Origin: JAAYQA01 sp964510345
Lineage (GTDB): Bacteria > Bacillota > Clostridia > Tissierellales > Peptoniphilaceae
DNA: 64,000 bases
Assembly: GCA_964510345.1 (NCBI GenBank)
Contig: CAZEBB010000001.1
Coordinates: forward strand, 1 to 64,000
Reading direction: 5' to 3'
In this document: positions 51,886-60,641 of the stretch, piece by piece
Layout of the letters: each line of letters begins with the position of its first letter
How positions within the stretch are numbered: position 1 is the stretch's first letter
The notes under the pieces: generated by a model
What the model was told of the DNA's origin: nothing
The model's database searches: none
What the model saw: only the letters and a program-made list of their open reading frames with translations
Program-made: the position numbers and the translations under genes

Positions 51886-52727
51886 TGAGGTATCAGGAAG
51901 CGGCGGGGCTTCGTGTCAAAGAGTTTGAAACGTCACTTGACCGGTACTTTGCGACTCTGGATGCACATCCCGTCTTAAAAGACGCCATGAAATATGCGGT
52001 TGAAGGAGGGGGCAAACGACTTCGACCGATACTTATGCTGGAGACCTACAAGATGTTCAACGAGGACGACCGGGCAATCCCCTTTGCGATCGCACTCGAA
52101 CTCATACACTCCTATTCACTGGTACACGACGATCTTCCCTGTATGGATGACGATGACATAAGACGAGGGAAACCGGCAGTTCATAAGGCGTTTGATGAGG
52201 GTATCGCCGTGCTGACGGGAGATGCACTTCTCAACGCCGCATGGACACTATCGATGCAAGCCGCACTTCAGCAAGGGACGGAAGCCTCAAAACGAGCCTC
52301 GTTTGAATTGTCGGTCGCCGCCGGACCTAACGGGATGCTCGACGGTCAGATGATGGATCTTTATGACGATATACAAAATATTGATCAACTGGAAATTCTT
52401 TATGCAAAAAAAACAGGTTGTTTAATCTCTGTCGCCGTGGCGGTCGGAGGGGTTCTGGGAGGGGCGGATGAGGAGCAAATGCAACGCTTAAACGAATTTT
52501 CCCATCACCTGAGTATGGCTTTCCAGATTCAAGATGATATCCTCGATGAAGCACAGGACCGTGAGGAAGACCACATGTCGATTCTTCGCTATGTAACAAC
52601 ACAGGAAGCGCATCATCAGATGATGCGACATACCGAGTTGGCCTTAGAATCACTGCGTGCACTGAAGGCACTGAACACCGATAAACTCTCATCGATCACA
52701 CAGGCACTTATTCAACGGAAATCATAA
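51885..52727 (+). CDS. ispA: Farnesyl/geranyl diphosphate synthase (polyprenyl synthetase)
   Basis: A 280-residue trans-isoprenyl diphosphate synthase. First Asp-rich motif is LVHDDLPCMDDDD (about residue 83), second is FQIQDDILD (about 217); GGGKRLRP lies near 46. It makes short-chain isoprenyl diphosphates. ATG at 51885 overlaps the xseB stop and has GGGAG eight bases before it. dxs and tlyA, which follow in many relatives, are absent here; instead comes the OLE RNA. Confidence 0.93.
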   Translation: MRYQEAAGLRVKEFETSLDRYFATLDAHPVLKDAMKYAVEGGGKRLRPILMLETYKMFNEDDRAIPFAIALELIHSYSLVHDDLPCMDDDDIRRGKPAVHKAFDEGIAVLTGDALLNAAWTLSMQAALQQGTEASKRASFELSVAAGPNGMLDGQMMDLYDDIQNIDQLEILYAKKTGCLISVAVAVGGVLGGADEEQMQRLNEFSHHLSMAFQIQDDILDEAQDREEDHMSILRYVTTQEAHHQMMRHTELALESLRALKALNTDKLSSITQALIQRKS

Positions 52728-52743
52728 AATTGTAGTCTATAGA

Positions 52744-52772
52744 TTGAATTATACGATAAAATCTGTTATATT
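52744..52772 (+). promoter_or_regulatory. Candidate promoter for the OLE RNA
   Basis: TTGAAT (52744-52749) and TATATT (52767-52772) are 17 bases apart, in an A+T-rich stretch just after ispA. Transcription would start near 52779. Read-through from ispA is also possible because no terminator is seen between them. Confidence 0.55.
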
Positions 52773-52779
52773 CATTATT

Positions 52780-53300
52780 ATAGTGAAGCAGTATTCTAGT
52801 CGATCCGGCTTATCTGGAGGGCGGGGCTAAAAATCCGTCGCAGAGCACATCGATGAAGTTCCTGGTTGATGCCCACGACGCCCAGTCGGGGGTATCTTCT
52901 GGGAGTAAGAGGGATGGGGCGATCTACAATGGCATGTGGGCGTTGACCCTACCCTCGCGGAGACTTCCGTGGACCGCCACGGAGGATAAACCTGCATAAG
53001 CAGCGTAGCTTGCCTTGAGTGAGGAATGCGGAAGATAACGTTCGTAACGGCTGATTCAGGGCCCGAATCGGCTGATTATTTGGTATCGAAACACTCCTTG
53101 CAAAAGAGGATAAGGATTTGACCGCGTCGTTGAGGAAAACTCCTAGACTGTCTGATGCATATGGGATTACAGTGCGGACTTAGTGGTGATTTAGTTCCGA
53201 ATTTGGTGACAGTTCGGCTTTCGTTTGAAAGGGAAACCGCTGTTGGCGGCAACGCGCAGTAACGATTGGAGAAAGTCTACTAAACCTATGCCGTAAGATT
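52780..53300 (+). ncRNA. ole: OLE (ornate, large, extremophilic) RNA
   Basis: About 520 bases with no plausible coding frame, much richer in G and C than the flanks, lie between ispA and an OapA-like gene, which is the known genomic home of OLE RNA. Local hairpins are visible, for example CCGTGG-ACCG-CCACGG (52967-52982), GATTC/GAATC about 53053-53069, CCGAA/TTCGG (53197-53217) and CCGC/GCGG about 53237-53250. GCCCAC near 52870 can pair with GTGGGC near 52936. OLE RNA binds OapA and sits at the membrane; in Halalkalibacterium halodurans the complex supports cold, ethanol and magnesium-related stress responses. Both ends are approximate. Confidence 0.87.
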
Positions 53301-53346
53301 TACTATGTGCATCTTCGCTATCTTCAGTATGAAGTTTAGGAGTATC

Positions 53347-53940
53347 ATGGGTAAGCAAAAAAAGACAGAGAAAATAGCAAATAGCATCAACATGCGATGG
53401 GTCCGTTTTATCACGTTTTGGACGTTGATACTCTCAATGGGCATCAGTGTACTGTCGGATGCTTTTGTTTCGAAAGTGAATATCTTCTTTTCCACTTTGC
53501 TATTGTTGACGATCATTTTGATCGGAATCCTGTTTGACATCATCGGCATCGCCGTTACGGCAGCCGAAGTGAAAGGATTCCACGCGATGGGTGCCAATAA
53601 AGTACCGTCTGCCAACTATGCGATATCACTGATAAGAAATGCAGACAAGGTCGCGAATTTTTGTAATGATGTCATCGGAGATATTTGCGGCATCGTTAGC
53701 GGCGCTGTGGGAGCGTCGATCGTCTTTCGACTCCTCGGTATTTGGGGAATCGTAGATGGAACACTCATCAGCGTACTGTTCACCGGCGCAATCTCAGCAG
53801 TAACCGTCGGAGGTAAAGCCATCGGAAAATCCATTTCCATGACGTACGCACAGGAAATTGTCATGGCATGTGCAAAGATCATGCGGTCTTTTGCACGACT
53901 TAAGCCACATAAAAGTAATCGTAAGAAGAATAAAGGATAA
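53347..53940 (+). CDS. oapA: OLE-associated membrane protein OapA
   Basis: A 197-residue membrane protein. Four hydrophobic segments lie at about 18-38, 43-71, 115-133 and 138-156; both ends are strongly basic (KQKKTEK; KPHKSNRKKNKG), suiting RNA binding. The middle loop has AAEVKGFHAMGANKVPSANYA and SLIRNADKVANFCNDVIGDICGIVSG, which match my memory of the OapA family. ATG at 53347 has AGGAG five bases upstream; an earlier ATG at 53305 lacks one. Position directly after the OLE RNA supports the call. argR follows after 13 bases. Confidence 0.88.
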   Translation: MGKQKKTEKIANSINMRWVRFITFWTLILSMGISVLSDAFVSKVNIFFSTLLLLTIILIGILFDIIGIAVTAAEVKGFHAMGANKVPSANYAISLIRNADKVANFCNDVIGDICGIVSGAVGASIVFRLLGIWGIVDGTLISVLFTGAISAVTVGGKAIGKSISMTYAQEIVMACAKIMRSFARLKPHKSNRKKNKG

Positions 53941-53953
53941 AGGAGCTAACGGA

Positions 53954-54406
53954 ATGAAAAAGTACACACGTCAACGAATCATCTTAGATCTCATCGAAGA
54001 ATTTGAGATCAAAACACAAGAGGAACTATCCGAGTACTTATTGACGAAAGGCGTACGCGCAACACAGGCGACGATATCAAGAGATATCAAAGAACTTCGG
54101 ATTTCAAAAGTGCAAACCGCAGAAGGTGAGTACAAATATGCCTTGATCGATACCGTCCACGATTCGTTGAATGAACGATTAGACAAGATCTTCCGTTCCG
54201 CCGTCCTGTCCATTAAGAAAAATGAGGATATGATTATTATTAAGACCATCGCCCATACGGGGACCGTATGCGGAATGGCCGTCACGAACAGCAAGATCAA
54301 GGGAATCGCCGGGATCTTGACCGGTAATGATACGATTTTTGTTGCTGTTGAGAACAAGGAAAATTTAGAGACCATCTTAGAACAAATTAAGGAAAGCATT
54401 CGGTAA
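53954..54406 (+). CDS. argR: Arginine repressor ArgR
   Basis: A 150-residue regulator with an N-terminal winged helix (RQRIILDLIEEFEIKTQEEL; GVRATQATISRDIKEL about 34-49) and a C-terminal oligomerisation and arginine-binding domain with HTGTVCGMAV and GNDTIFVAVEN (Asp pair). ATG at 53954 with AAAGGAG upstream; the longer frame lies within oapA. It directly precedes recN, as in most Firmicutes. No arginine gene is in the window. Confidence 0.93.
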   Translation: MKKYTRQRIILDLIEEFEIKTQEELSEYLLTKGVRATQATISRDIKELRISKVQTAEGEYKYALIDTVHDSLNERLDKIFRSAVLSIKKNEDMIIIKTIAHTGTVCGMAVTNSKIKGIAGILTGNDTIFVAVENKENLETILEQIKESIR

Positions 54407-54410
54407 TCCT

Positions 54411-56114
54411 ATGTTACGGGAAGTCCTCATCGAAAATTTGGCGATCATCAAACGAATGCACGTCAACTTTGAAGACGGCCTGAGCATCATCACCGGCGAG
54501 ACGGGGGCCGGAAAATCTGTTGTGTTGCATGCCCTCGGGCTCCTCTCCGGAGCGCGCGCCGGGAAAGCAATGATACGAACCGGTTGTAAACAAGCATATG
54601 TGGAGGGTCGTTTCGCAGTCGAAGATGCGAAGGCTCTCCATGCCTTTTTTAGGGACCATGATCCGGATGAGGAGATCATACTGTCTCGAACCATCAGCCT
54701 CAGCGGTCGCTCGACCTATCGCGTACAAGGCCAACTGATCAGCTTGCAGGAATTTAAAAGCATCGGTGAACTCTTACTGGATGTCTATGGTCAAAAGGAC
54801 CGCGTCTTGTTGGAGAAGGAGAATCAGTTGGGACTCTTGGACACATTTTTGGATTCAGATGGAAAACAGCACCTGTCCCAATTTCGCAAGCAGTTAACCG
54901 ATTGGCGAGAGGCAAAACGTTTTATCGCCGCTCATTCTACCGATCGCGAAAACAGAGAAAGAGAAATGGATGTGCTTCGCTATCAGGTAGAGGAGATAGA
55001 ATCGTTCGATGTGAAGGGCACCGATATCGATAAACTCTATACCGATCACTCGAAGCTCTTACATGCGCAAGATATTCTGGAACAAGTTGCGATCACACTC
55101 GGTTACTTTGAGGGAGACGGCGAGCAACGGACTGGTTTGACGGATCAGTTCTCCAATGCTTGGGGTGCGGTTCAAAAATTACATCAATACGACACGGAAC
55201 AAGACTTTTCCGATCGCTTCAGCGTACTGTCGGAGATGTTGTCTGAAATAAAATCTGATCTCGAACGCTATGCGACAGGGATCGATGCAGATCCTGAAAC
55301 GCTCGAACTTTTGGATCAACGCATGACGGCGTGGACGGCCATCCAAAGAAAATACGGAAGAGATAAAGAGGCCGTACTGCATTTTTACGAAGAGATTCAA
55401 CATAAGATCGCAGAACTTTCGACGATCGACGAAAGGGTCACGAAAGCGCAAAAAGAAGAGGAAAGACTCCAACGTGAGATGACGGAGCTCGCTTCATCGA
55501 TCAGCCGACAGAGAAAAGAGATTGCAACGAATTTGAGTCGGGCCATCGAAGAAAAATTGGCATCGTTGCGAATGCCTCACGTCAAATTTGACATCAAAGT
55601 CAGCCCGCTGGAAGAATTCAACGATGACGGACTCGACTCTGTCGTCTTCTATATTCAACCGAATAAAGGGTTGGCACTTCGACCTCTTCACGAGATTGCC
55701 TCCGGTGGAGAATTATCACGCGTTTTATTGGCGATCCGCGCTCTTTTCTCCGAGGGAATTCATTCACATACCGTCGTGTTTGACGAGATCGACGCCGGGG
55801 TCAGCGGAGTCGCCGCACAAGCAATGGCCGAGCAATTGTCATTACTTTCCCGCGACATGCAGATAATCGCCGTGTCTCATCTACCGCAACTCGCCTCGAT
55901 GGGAGATCGGCAGTACTCAATTGAAAAAAACACCGTAGGAGATGAAACTATATCACAGATTCGCCAGCTCAATGACGAGGAGCGAGTCGCGGAAATCTCA
56001 CGATTGATCAGCGGTGTGGAACAAACACAAAACTCACTGCAACAAGCGACGGATTTATTACGATATGCGAAAATGTGGAAAGAGAATGGAGGAAATTATC
56101 GAGTTGGACTATAA
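54411..56114 (+). CDS. recN: DNA repair protein RecN
   Basis: A 567-residue SMC-like ATPase for double-strand-break repair. It starts MLREVLIENLAIIKR, Walker A GETGAGKSV (about 30-38), long helical coiled-coil arms (about 150-370), signature IASGGELSRVLLAIR (about 428-442) and Walker B TVVFDEIDAGVSG. Length is typical. Its 3' end overlaps the Nudix gene by 29 bases. Confidence 0.95.
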   Translation: MLREVLIENLAIIKRMHVNFEDGLSIITGETGAGKSVVLHALGLLSGARAGKAMIRTGCKQAYVEGRFAVEDAKALHAFFRDHDPDEEIILSRTISLSGRSTYRVQGQLISLQEFKSIGELLLDVYGQKDRVLLEKENQLGLLDTFLDSDGKQHLSQFRKQLTDWREAKRFIAAHSTDRENREREMDVLRYQVEEIESFDVKGTDIDKLYTDHSKLLHAQDILEQVAITLGYFEGDGEQRTGLTDQFSNAWGAVQKLHQYDTEQDFSDRFSVLSEMLSEIKSDLERYATGIDADPETLELLDQRMTAWTAIQRKYGRDKEAVLHFYEEIQHKIAELSTIDERVTKAQKEEERLQREMTELASSISRQRKEIATNLSRAIEEKLASLRMPHVKFDIKVSPLEEFNDDGLDSVVFYIQPNKGLALRPLHEIASGGELSRVLLAIRALFSEGIHSHTVVFDEIDAGVSGVAAQAMAEQLSLLSRDMQIIAVSHLPQLASMGDRQYSIEKNTVGDETISQIRQLNDEERVAEISRLISGVEQTQNSLQQATDLLRYAKMWKENGGNYRVGL

Positions 56115-56664
56115 AGAAAAGACGATTAAATCAGAAAAATTGTATGAAGGACGTATTATCACCCTCCGATTGGACACGATCGAAATGCCCAATCAAAAAT
56201 ACTCGAAACGAGAGATTATTGCACATCCCGGCGCTGTCGTCATCCTGCCAGTATTGCCGGATGGAAGAATTGTGCTGATTCATAACTATCGCACGGCGGT
56301 GCAACGCACATTAATGGAACTGCCTGCCGGCATGATCGAGTATCAGGAAGAGCCGATCGAGACGGCAAAACGCGAACTGCTCGAAGAAACGGGATGCCAA
56401 ACGGACAATATGACATTTCTTTTTGATGCGTATTCAACCCCGGGCTTCACGGATGAAAAGTGGCAGTTTTTCCTGGCAAAGGATATCGAAAAAGTCTCCG
56501 ATGAAATTGATCCGGAGATCAAAGGTTCCACCATTCTTACCATGGATGAACTCTTGGAACAAATTGACAATTGCCGCTTAATGGATTCAAAGACCATAAT
56601 GGCGACCTTGTTTTTGAAACGACATTGGGATCAATATTTCCCAGCCCCGTTGGAGGGTGAATAA
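56086..56664 (+). CDS. ADP-ribose pyrophosphatase, Nudix family
   Basis: A 192-residue Nudix hydrolase of the NudF type. The Nudix box GMIEYQEEPIETAKRELLEETG lies at about residues 86-107 and is complete; LPAGMIE before it is typical of ADP-ribose hydrolases. Downstream AYSTPGFTDEKWQFFLAKD fits too. ATG at 56086 lies inside recN; a TTG at 56104, ten bases after GGAGG, is an alternative. Nucleoside phosphorylase genes follow, so it may serve nucleotide salvage. Confidence 0.9.
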   Translation: MEEIIELDYKEKTIKSEKLYEGRIITLRLDTIEMPNQKYSKREIIAHPGAVVILPVLPDGRIVLIHNYRTAVQRTLMELPAGMIEYQEEPIETAKRELLEETGCQTDNMTFLFDAYSTPGFTDEKWQFFLAKDIEKVSDEIDPEIKGSTILTMDELLEQIDNCRLMDSKTIMATLFLKRHWDQYFPAPLEGE

Positions 56665-57483
56665 GTGAAAACCGCCGTACAAATTTTACAAAAATCACTT
56701 CCGGCGACCCCTTTTTTTGCTATACAACTCGGTTCAGGGCTCGGCTTTCTCGCTGACTTATGCGAGAATCCGATTGAGATCCCATACGAGCAATTACCCG
56801 GATTCCCCAAGCCGACGGTGCAGGGTCACGGAGGCAAAGTCGTGTTCGGCACCCTTGAAGGCGTCCCGTTACTCTTTTTGTCAGGTCGCGCGCATTACTA
56901 CGAAGGCCATGATATCAAAGAAGTCACTTTCCCGGTCAAAGTTCTTCATGAGCTTGGCATTCAGCATCTCTTTCTCACGAATGCCGCCGGCGCTGTCAAC
57001 ACTGCGTTTCAACCCGGCGATTTAATGATGATTACGGATCATATTAATCTCTCCGGCATCAACCCGTTGCGCGGTGCGTATGACGAGACCGATGGACCTC
57101 GGTTTCCTGATCAATCTGCGGTCTATAAACCGATGCTTCAAAATATTTTGCGTGAATCGGCCAAAAAATCCGGTGTCAATTTACGAGAAGGCGTCTATCT
57201 TTGGTTCAGCGGACCGTCCTACGAAACACCGGCGGAAGTACGCATGGCACGCGTACTCGGCGCCGACGCCGTCGGCATGTCCACCGTACCGGAAGCGATG
57301 ACCGCCAATCGATTGGGGATGCAAGTCTGCGGGATATCGATGATCACGAATATGGCCGCCGGGATATTGGATCAACCACTGGATCATAATGAAGTACTCG
57401 AAACGGCAGAGATCTCGTCCAAAGCGATGAAGCAACTCTTTTTGGCATGGATACAAGAGGTGAAAGAGTATGCACGCGACTGA
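56665..57483 (+). CDS. punA: Purine-nucleoside phosphorylase (trimeric type)
   Basis: A 272-residue enzyme that splits purine nucleosides with phosphate. Blocks: LGSGLGFLAD (about residue 23), GHGGKVVFG, GRAHYYEGHD (about 74), LTNAAGAVN (about 107), WFSGPSYETPAEVRM and GMSTVPEAMTA. GTG start with GGAGGG upstream, right after the Nudix stop. The last 14 bases overlap the pyrimidine phosphorylase gene, giving a salvage pair. Confidence 0.94.
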   Translation: MKTAVQILQKSLPATPFFAIQLGSGLGFLADLCENPIEIPYEQLPGFPKPTVQGHGGKVVFGTLEGVPLLFLSGRAHYYEGHDIKEVTFPVKVLHELGIQHLFLTNAAGAVNTAFQPGDLMMITDHINLSGINPLRGAYDETDGPRFPDQSAVYKPMLQNILRESAKKSGVNLREGVYLWFSGPSYETPAEVRMARVLGADAVGMSTVPEAMTANRLGMQVCGISMITNMAAGILDQPLDHNEVLETAEISSKAMKQLFLAWIQEVKEYARD

Positions 57484-58798
57484 TTTCATCGCCGCGAAAA
57501 GAGACCGTCAACACCATCATGCGGAAGATATTCACCGTTGGTTTCAAATGATTGCCTCCGGCGACGTGACCGATGATCAAATAGCCGCTTGGTTGATGGC
57601 AGTCTACCTCAATGGTTTACATGAAGATGAACTCTATGCGGTGACGGAGGGTATGATCCACTCAGGTGACGTGATCGACCTTTCTCGGATTCAGGGCATC
57701 ATCGTCGACAAGCACTCTACGGGTGGCGTTGCCGATACGACAACCCTTGTAACAGGACCGATCGTCTCAGCCCTCGGAATTCCTTTTGCAAAGATGTCCG
57801 GACGAGGACTTGGACACACCGGCGGCACATTGGATAAGCTCTCGTCGATACCCGGCATACGGACCGACTTGACAGAGGACGAATTTGTCGACCAAGTCAA
57901 TCGTATCCAAATTGCGGTTACCGGACAAACCGGCACTCTCGTGCCCGCAGATGGTAAACTATACGCACTGCGGGATGTGACGGCAACGATCGACTCGATC
58001 CCGTTGATCGCCTCTTCGATCATGTCGAAGAAATTAGCCGTCGGCGCGGATAAGATCGTCTTGGACGTGAAGGTCGGATCCGGCGCTTTTATGCAGGATG
58101 TAAAAAAAGCCACAGCCCTTGCACAGACCATGGCAAAGATCGGGCGATATTTTGGAAAAGAGACCGTTTGTCTGATCACCGATATGGACGAGCCGTTAGG
58201 GGACTATATCGGCAATGCGTTGGAGGTGTATGAAGCCCTCGAGATCCTTCACGGAAAGCGAACCGGTCGGCTATTAGATGTCAGTTTGGCGCTCGCCGTC
58301 CAGGAGATTCTCCTCGCTGAAGTGACGGACGATGCATCGATCGCAGAAAATATGACCGTTCAAACCATACAGACGGGAGCTGCGCTGGAGCACTTTGTTC
58401 AGATGGTACAAAGCCAAGGCGGAGATCCGTCCTATCTTCATGAACCGTCAAAACTCATGAAGGCATCAAAAGCCTATGAGGTCATCGCAAAAACCGGTGG
58501 CACAATCACTCATATTCACGCACGGGGCATCGGAGAAGCCGCGCTGGAACTCGGCTGTGGCCGTCTGAAGAAAACAGATATCATCGACTTGTACGCCGGC
58601 ATTCACCTGCAAAAGCGTAGCGGCACACAAGTAAATAAGGGTGACGTCTTGGCTGTGCTCTATTCGGATCAACCGGAAAGAGCCGAGCTCGCCGGGGAGA
58701 TCGTAGCGCAAAATATCCAAATCGGCAGCACGGCGAAACGAAGACCGCTGGTTTTCGCTCGAGTCACGGCAGACGACATTCAGGAATTTGAGGAGTAA
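57470..58798 (+). CDS. pdp: Pyrimidine-nucleoside phosphorylase
   Basis: A 442-residue enzyme that cleaves uridine, thymidine or deoxyuridine. The signature KMSGRGLGHTGGTLDKLSSIPG (about residues 109-130, quoted by its first and last parts GRGLGHTGG and KLSSIPG) and DKHSTGGVADTTTL are clear, as is SSIMSKKLAVGADKIVLDVKVGSG-type block (about 183-206). GAGGTG precedes the ATG. Thymidine phosphorylase (DeoA) is the close alternative. Confidence 0.93.
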   Translation: MHATDFIAAKRDRQHHHAEDIHRWFQMIASGDVTDDQIAAWLMAVYLNGLHEDELYAVTEGMIHSGDVIDLSRIQGIIVDKHSTGGVADTTTLVTGPIVSALGIPFAKMSGRGLGHTGGTLDKLSSIPGIRTDLTEDEFVDQVNRIQIAVTGQTGTLVPADGKLYALRDVTATIDSIPLIASSIMSKKLAVGADKIVLDVKVGSGAFMQDVKKATALAQTMAKIGRYFGKETVCLITDMDEPLGDYIGNALEVYEALEILHGKRTGRLLDVSLALAVQEILLAEVTDDASIAENMTVQTIQTGAALEHFVQMVQSQGGDPSYLHEPSKLMKASKAYEVIAKTGGTITHIHARGIGEAALELGCGRLKKTDIIDLYAGIHLQKRSGTQVNKGDVLAVLYSDQPERAELAGEIVAQNIQIGSTAKRRPLVFARVTADDIQEFEE

Positions 58799-58802
58799 TC
58801 AA

Positions 58803-59405
58803 TTGCAGTTGCAACTATACGACATGGCGATCACTGTGATCGCCCTTCTATTTACTATCGTCGCTCATGAAGTCGCTCACGGTACGATGGCGCTTCTTAT
58901 GGGTGACACAACCGCCCGTGATGCGGGTCGCTTGACTCCGAATCCCTTGAAGCACTTGGATCCTGTGGGAACGCTCAGCATGATCCTCTTTCGCTTCGGC
59001 TGGGCAAAACCGGTGCCGATCAATCCGTATCGGTTCCGCAACCGAAAACTCGGGATGATACTCGTGTCGGGTGCCGGCGCGGCCGTCAATTTGTTAATCG
59101 CATTCCTCTGCATTGCGCTCTTAGGGCATTTGCCATTTCGAAATGCCTTTCTTGACGCGCTCTTACAGATGCTTTTGATTTATAATATTTACTTTGCCGT
59201 CTTTAATCTGCTGCCGGTGCCGCCTCTGGATGGTTCTAAAATTCTGTTCACTCTTTTACCGGATCAGCTGGAGTCATTTTTCTATCGGTATGAGCAATAC
59301 TTCAACTTTCTCCTGATCGCTTTATTGATCTCCGGATTGGCCGGTCGGGTTGTCGTACCGATCGCACAAATGATCATGGATTGGATGATAAGGATCGCGC
59401 TCTAA
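58803..59405 (+). CDS. Site-2 protease family (M50) membrane protein
   Basis: A 200-residue membrane metalloprotease of the short M50B type. Zinc motif HEVAHG (about residues 23-28), later NLLPVPPLDGSK (about 136-147) with the third ligand Asp. Four or five hydrophobic helices. The start is TTG at 58803 with GAGGAG seven bases upstream. Its stop overlaps the scpA start (TAATG). The same neighbour precedes scpAB in many Firmicutes. Confidence 0.9.
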   Translation: MQLQLYDMAITVIALLFTIVAHEVAHGTMALLMGDTTARDAGRLTPNPLKHLDPVGTLSMILFRFGWAKPVPINPYRFRNRKLGMILVSGAGAAVNLLIAFLCIALLGHLPFRNAFLDALLQMLLIYNIYFAVFNLLPVPPLDGSKILFTLLPDQLESFFYRYEQYFNFLLIALLISGLAGRVVVPIAQMIMDWMIRIAL

Positions 59406-60133
59406 TGGCCCTCGTCGTCGATGTACAATCCTTTGAGGGGCCACTCGATCTGCTACTCCAGTTGATAAAAAAGAATGAGATCCAAATTGAAGATATTCCC
59501 ATTCAGGAGATCACGCAAGCGTATTTATCGGTCATTGAAGATGAGTCGAGAATAAAGAAGGAGGAAATGGGTGACTTTATTGTCCTCGCTTCCGAACTCC
59601 TATATATTAAGTCGAGATTGTTATTGCCTTATACCAGCGAAGACGAAGAGGAAGAGGACCCGAGAGAGGCTCTCATTCAGCGTCTCCGTGCGTATGACGC
59701 ATATCGCCGTATGACCCGATCCTTTGCGGCTTGGGAACGAGAGGGATCGCTCACGTTTGAAAAACCCAACGAAGATTTAAGCTTTCTCAGCGCGGAACCG
59801 GTACAAATCAGTCGCGATATCGTCGACTTGTGCACTGCTATGGAAGATGTGATACGAAAAAAGAAAAGCGTAAAAGCGTCGAAAGTAAAGATTGGACGAT
59901 TGGTGGAGCGTGAAGTGTTTGAAGTGGAGGCTGCGATGCAACAATTGATGCAGTTTCCATGGAAAGAGGAAGAGCGCATCCATCGGTTTGTTCCCAGTGA
60001 TACGATCGGCGAATGGATCGCTGTGTTTATTGCAGTCTTGGAGCTCATCAAAAGGCAGTGGCTGCGCGTGTCCGTGAGACGAAATGTCATTTTTCTACAA
60101 AGGAGGGATCTGCATCAAACCAAATTATCGTAA
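59405..60133 (+). CDS. scpA: Segregation and condensation protein ScpA
   Basis: A 242-residue kleisin that joins SMC heads. N-terminal FEGPLDLLLQLIKKNEIQIEDIPI and the helical ASELLYIKSRLLLP are the family marks; an acidic stretch EDEEEED follows, and the C-terminal winged helix ends with ELIKRQWLRV. ATG at 59405 overlaps the M50 gene stop. It overlaps scpB at its 3' end, though the exact scpB start is open. Confidence 0.94.
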   Translation: MALVVDVQSFEGPLDLLLQLIKKNEIQIEDIPIQEITQAYLSVIEDESRIKKEEMGDFIVLASELLYIKSRLLLPYTSEDEEEEDPREALIQRLRAYDAYRRMTRSFAAWEREGSLTFEKPNEDLSFLSAEPVQISRDIVDLCTAMEDVIRKKKSVKASKVKIGRLVEREVFEVEAAMQQLMQFPWKEEERIHRFVPSDTIGEWIAVFIAVLELIKRQWLRVSVRRNVIFLQRRDLHQTKLS

Positions 60134-60641
60134 ACAGGCTGAGGCGATCTTGTATCTTTGGTCTGACGGATTGACAGAAAAGCAAATTCTTCAAGCCTTG
60201 CAGATCACGCCCTTAGAGTGGAATCAGATCGTTACGGAGCTGGAACAAAAGTATAGCCGAGAGTCGAGCGGTATCATTCTCTCTCGCCACGGCGACACGT
60301 GGCAGTTCACAACCCATCCGGAGCTCCATGATGTGATTTCCGGCTGGTTACCGCTCAAACCGCAAAAAAACTTGAGTCAACAGGCATTGGAAGTGTTAGC
60401 GATCATCGCCTACCAACAGCCCGTTACCAAATTGGCAGTTGAACAGATTCGGGGCGTCCAGTCCTCCAGCGTATTCGAAACGCTGTTAAGCCGCGATCTC
60501 ATACGGGAAGCCGGGCGATTGGAGACGATCGGTAAACCTTTTGTCTATGAGACAACGGACGAATTCTTGCGGTATTTTTCATTGCGTGATCTATCCGATT
60601 TACCCCCGCTACCGGAAACGGAGGACGCCGGTGAGGATTAA
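60084..60641 (+). CDS. scpB: Segregation and condensation protein ScpB
   Basis: An up to 185-residue protein of two winged helices that binds ScpA. Marks: RKQAEAILYLWSDGLTEKQI, LSQQALEVLAIIAYQQPVTKLAVEQIRGVQS and GRLETIGKPFVYETTDEFLRYF. The only ATG (60084) has no good ribosome site, yet a perfect AAAGGAGGG at 60099-60107 lies inside the frame, with ATC at 60114 seven bases after GGAGG and no ATG, GTG or TTG nearby. An AUC start is therefore possible; the coordinates given use the ATG. Confidence 0.9.
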   Translation: MSFFYKGGICIKPNYRKQAEAILYLWSDGLTEKQILQALQITPLEWNQIVTELEQKYSRESSGIILSRHGDTWQFTTHPELHDVISGWLPLKPQKNLSQQALEVLAIIAYQQPVTKLAVEQIRGVQSSSVFETLLSRDLIREAGRLETIGKPFVYETTDEFLRYFSLRDLSDLPPLPETEDAGED

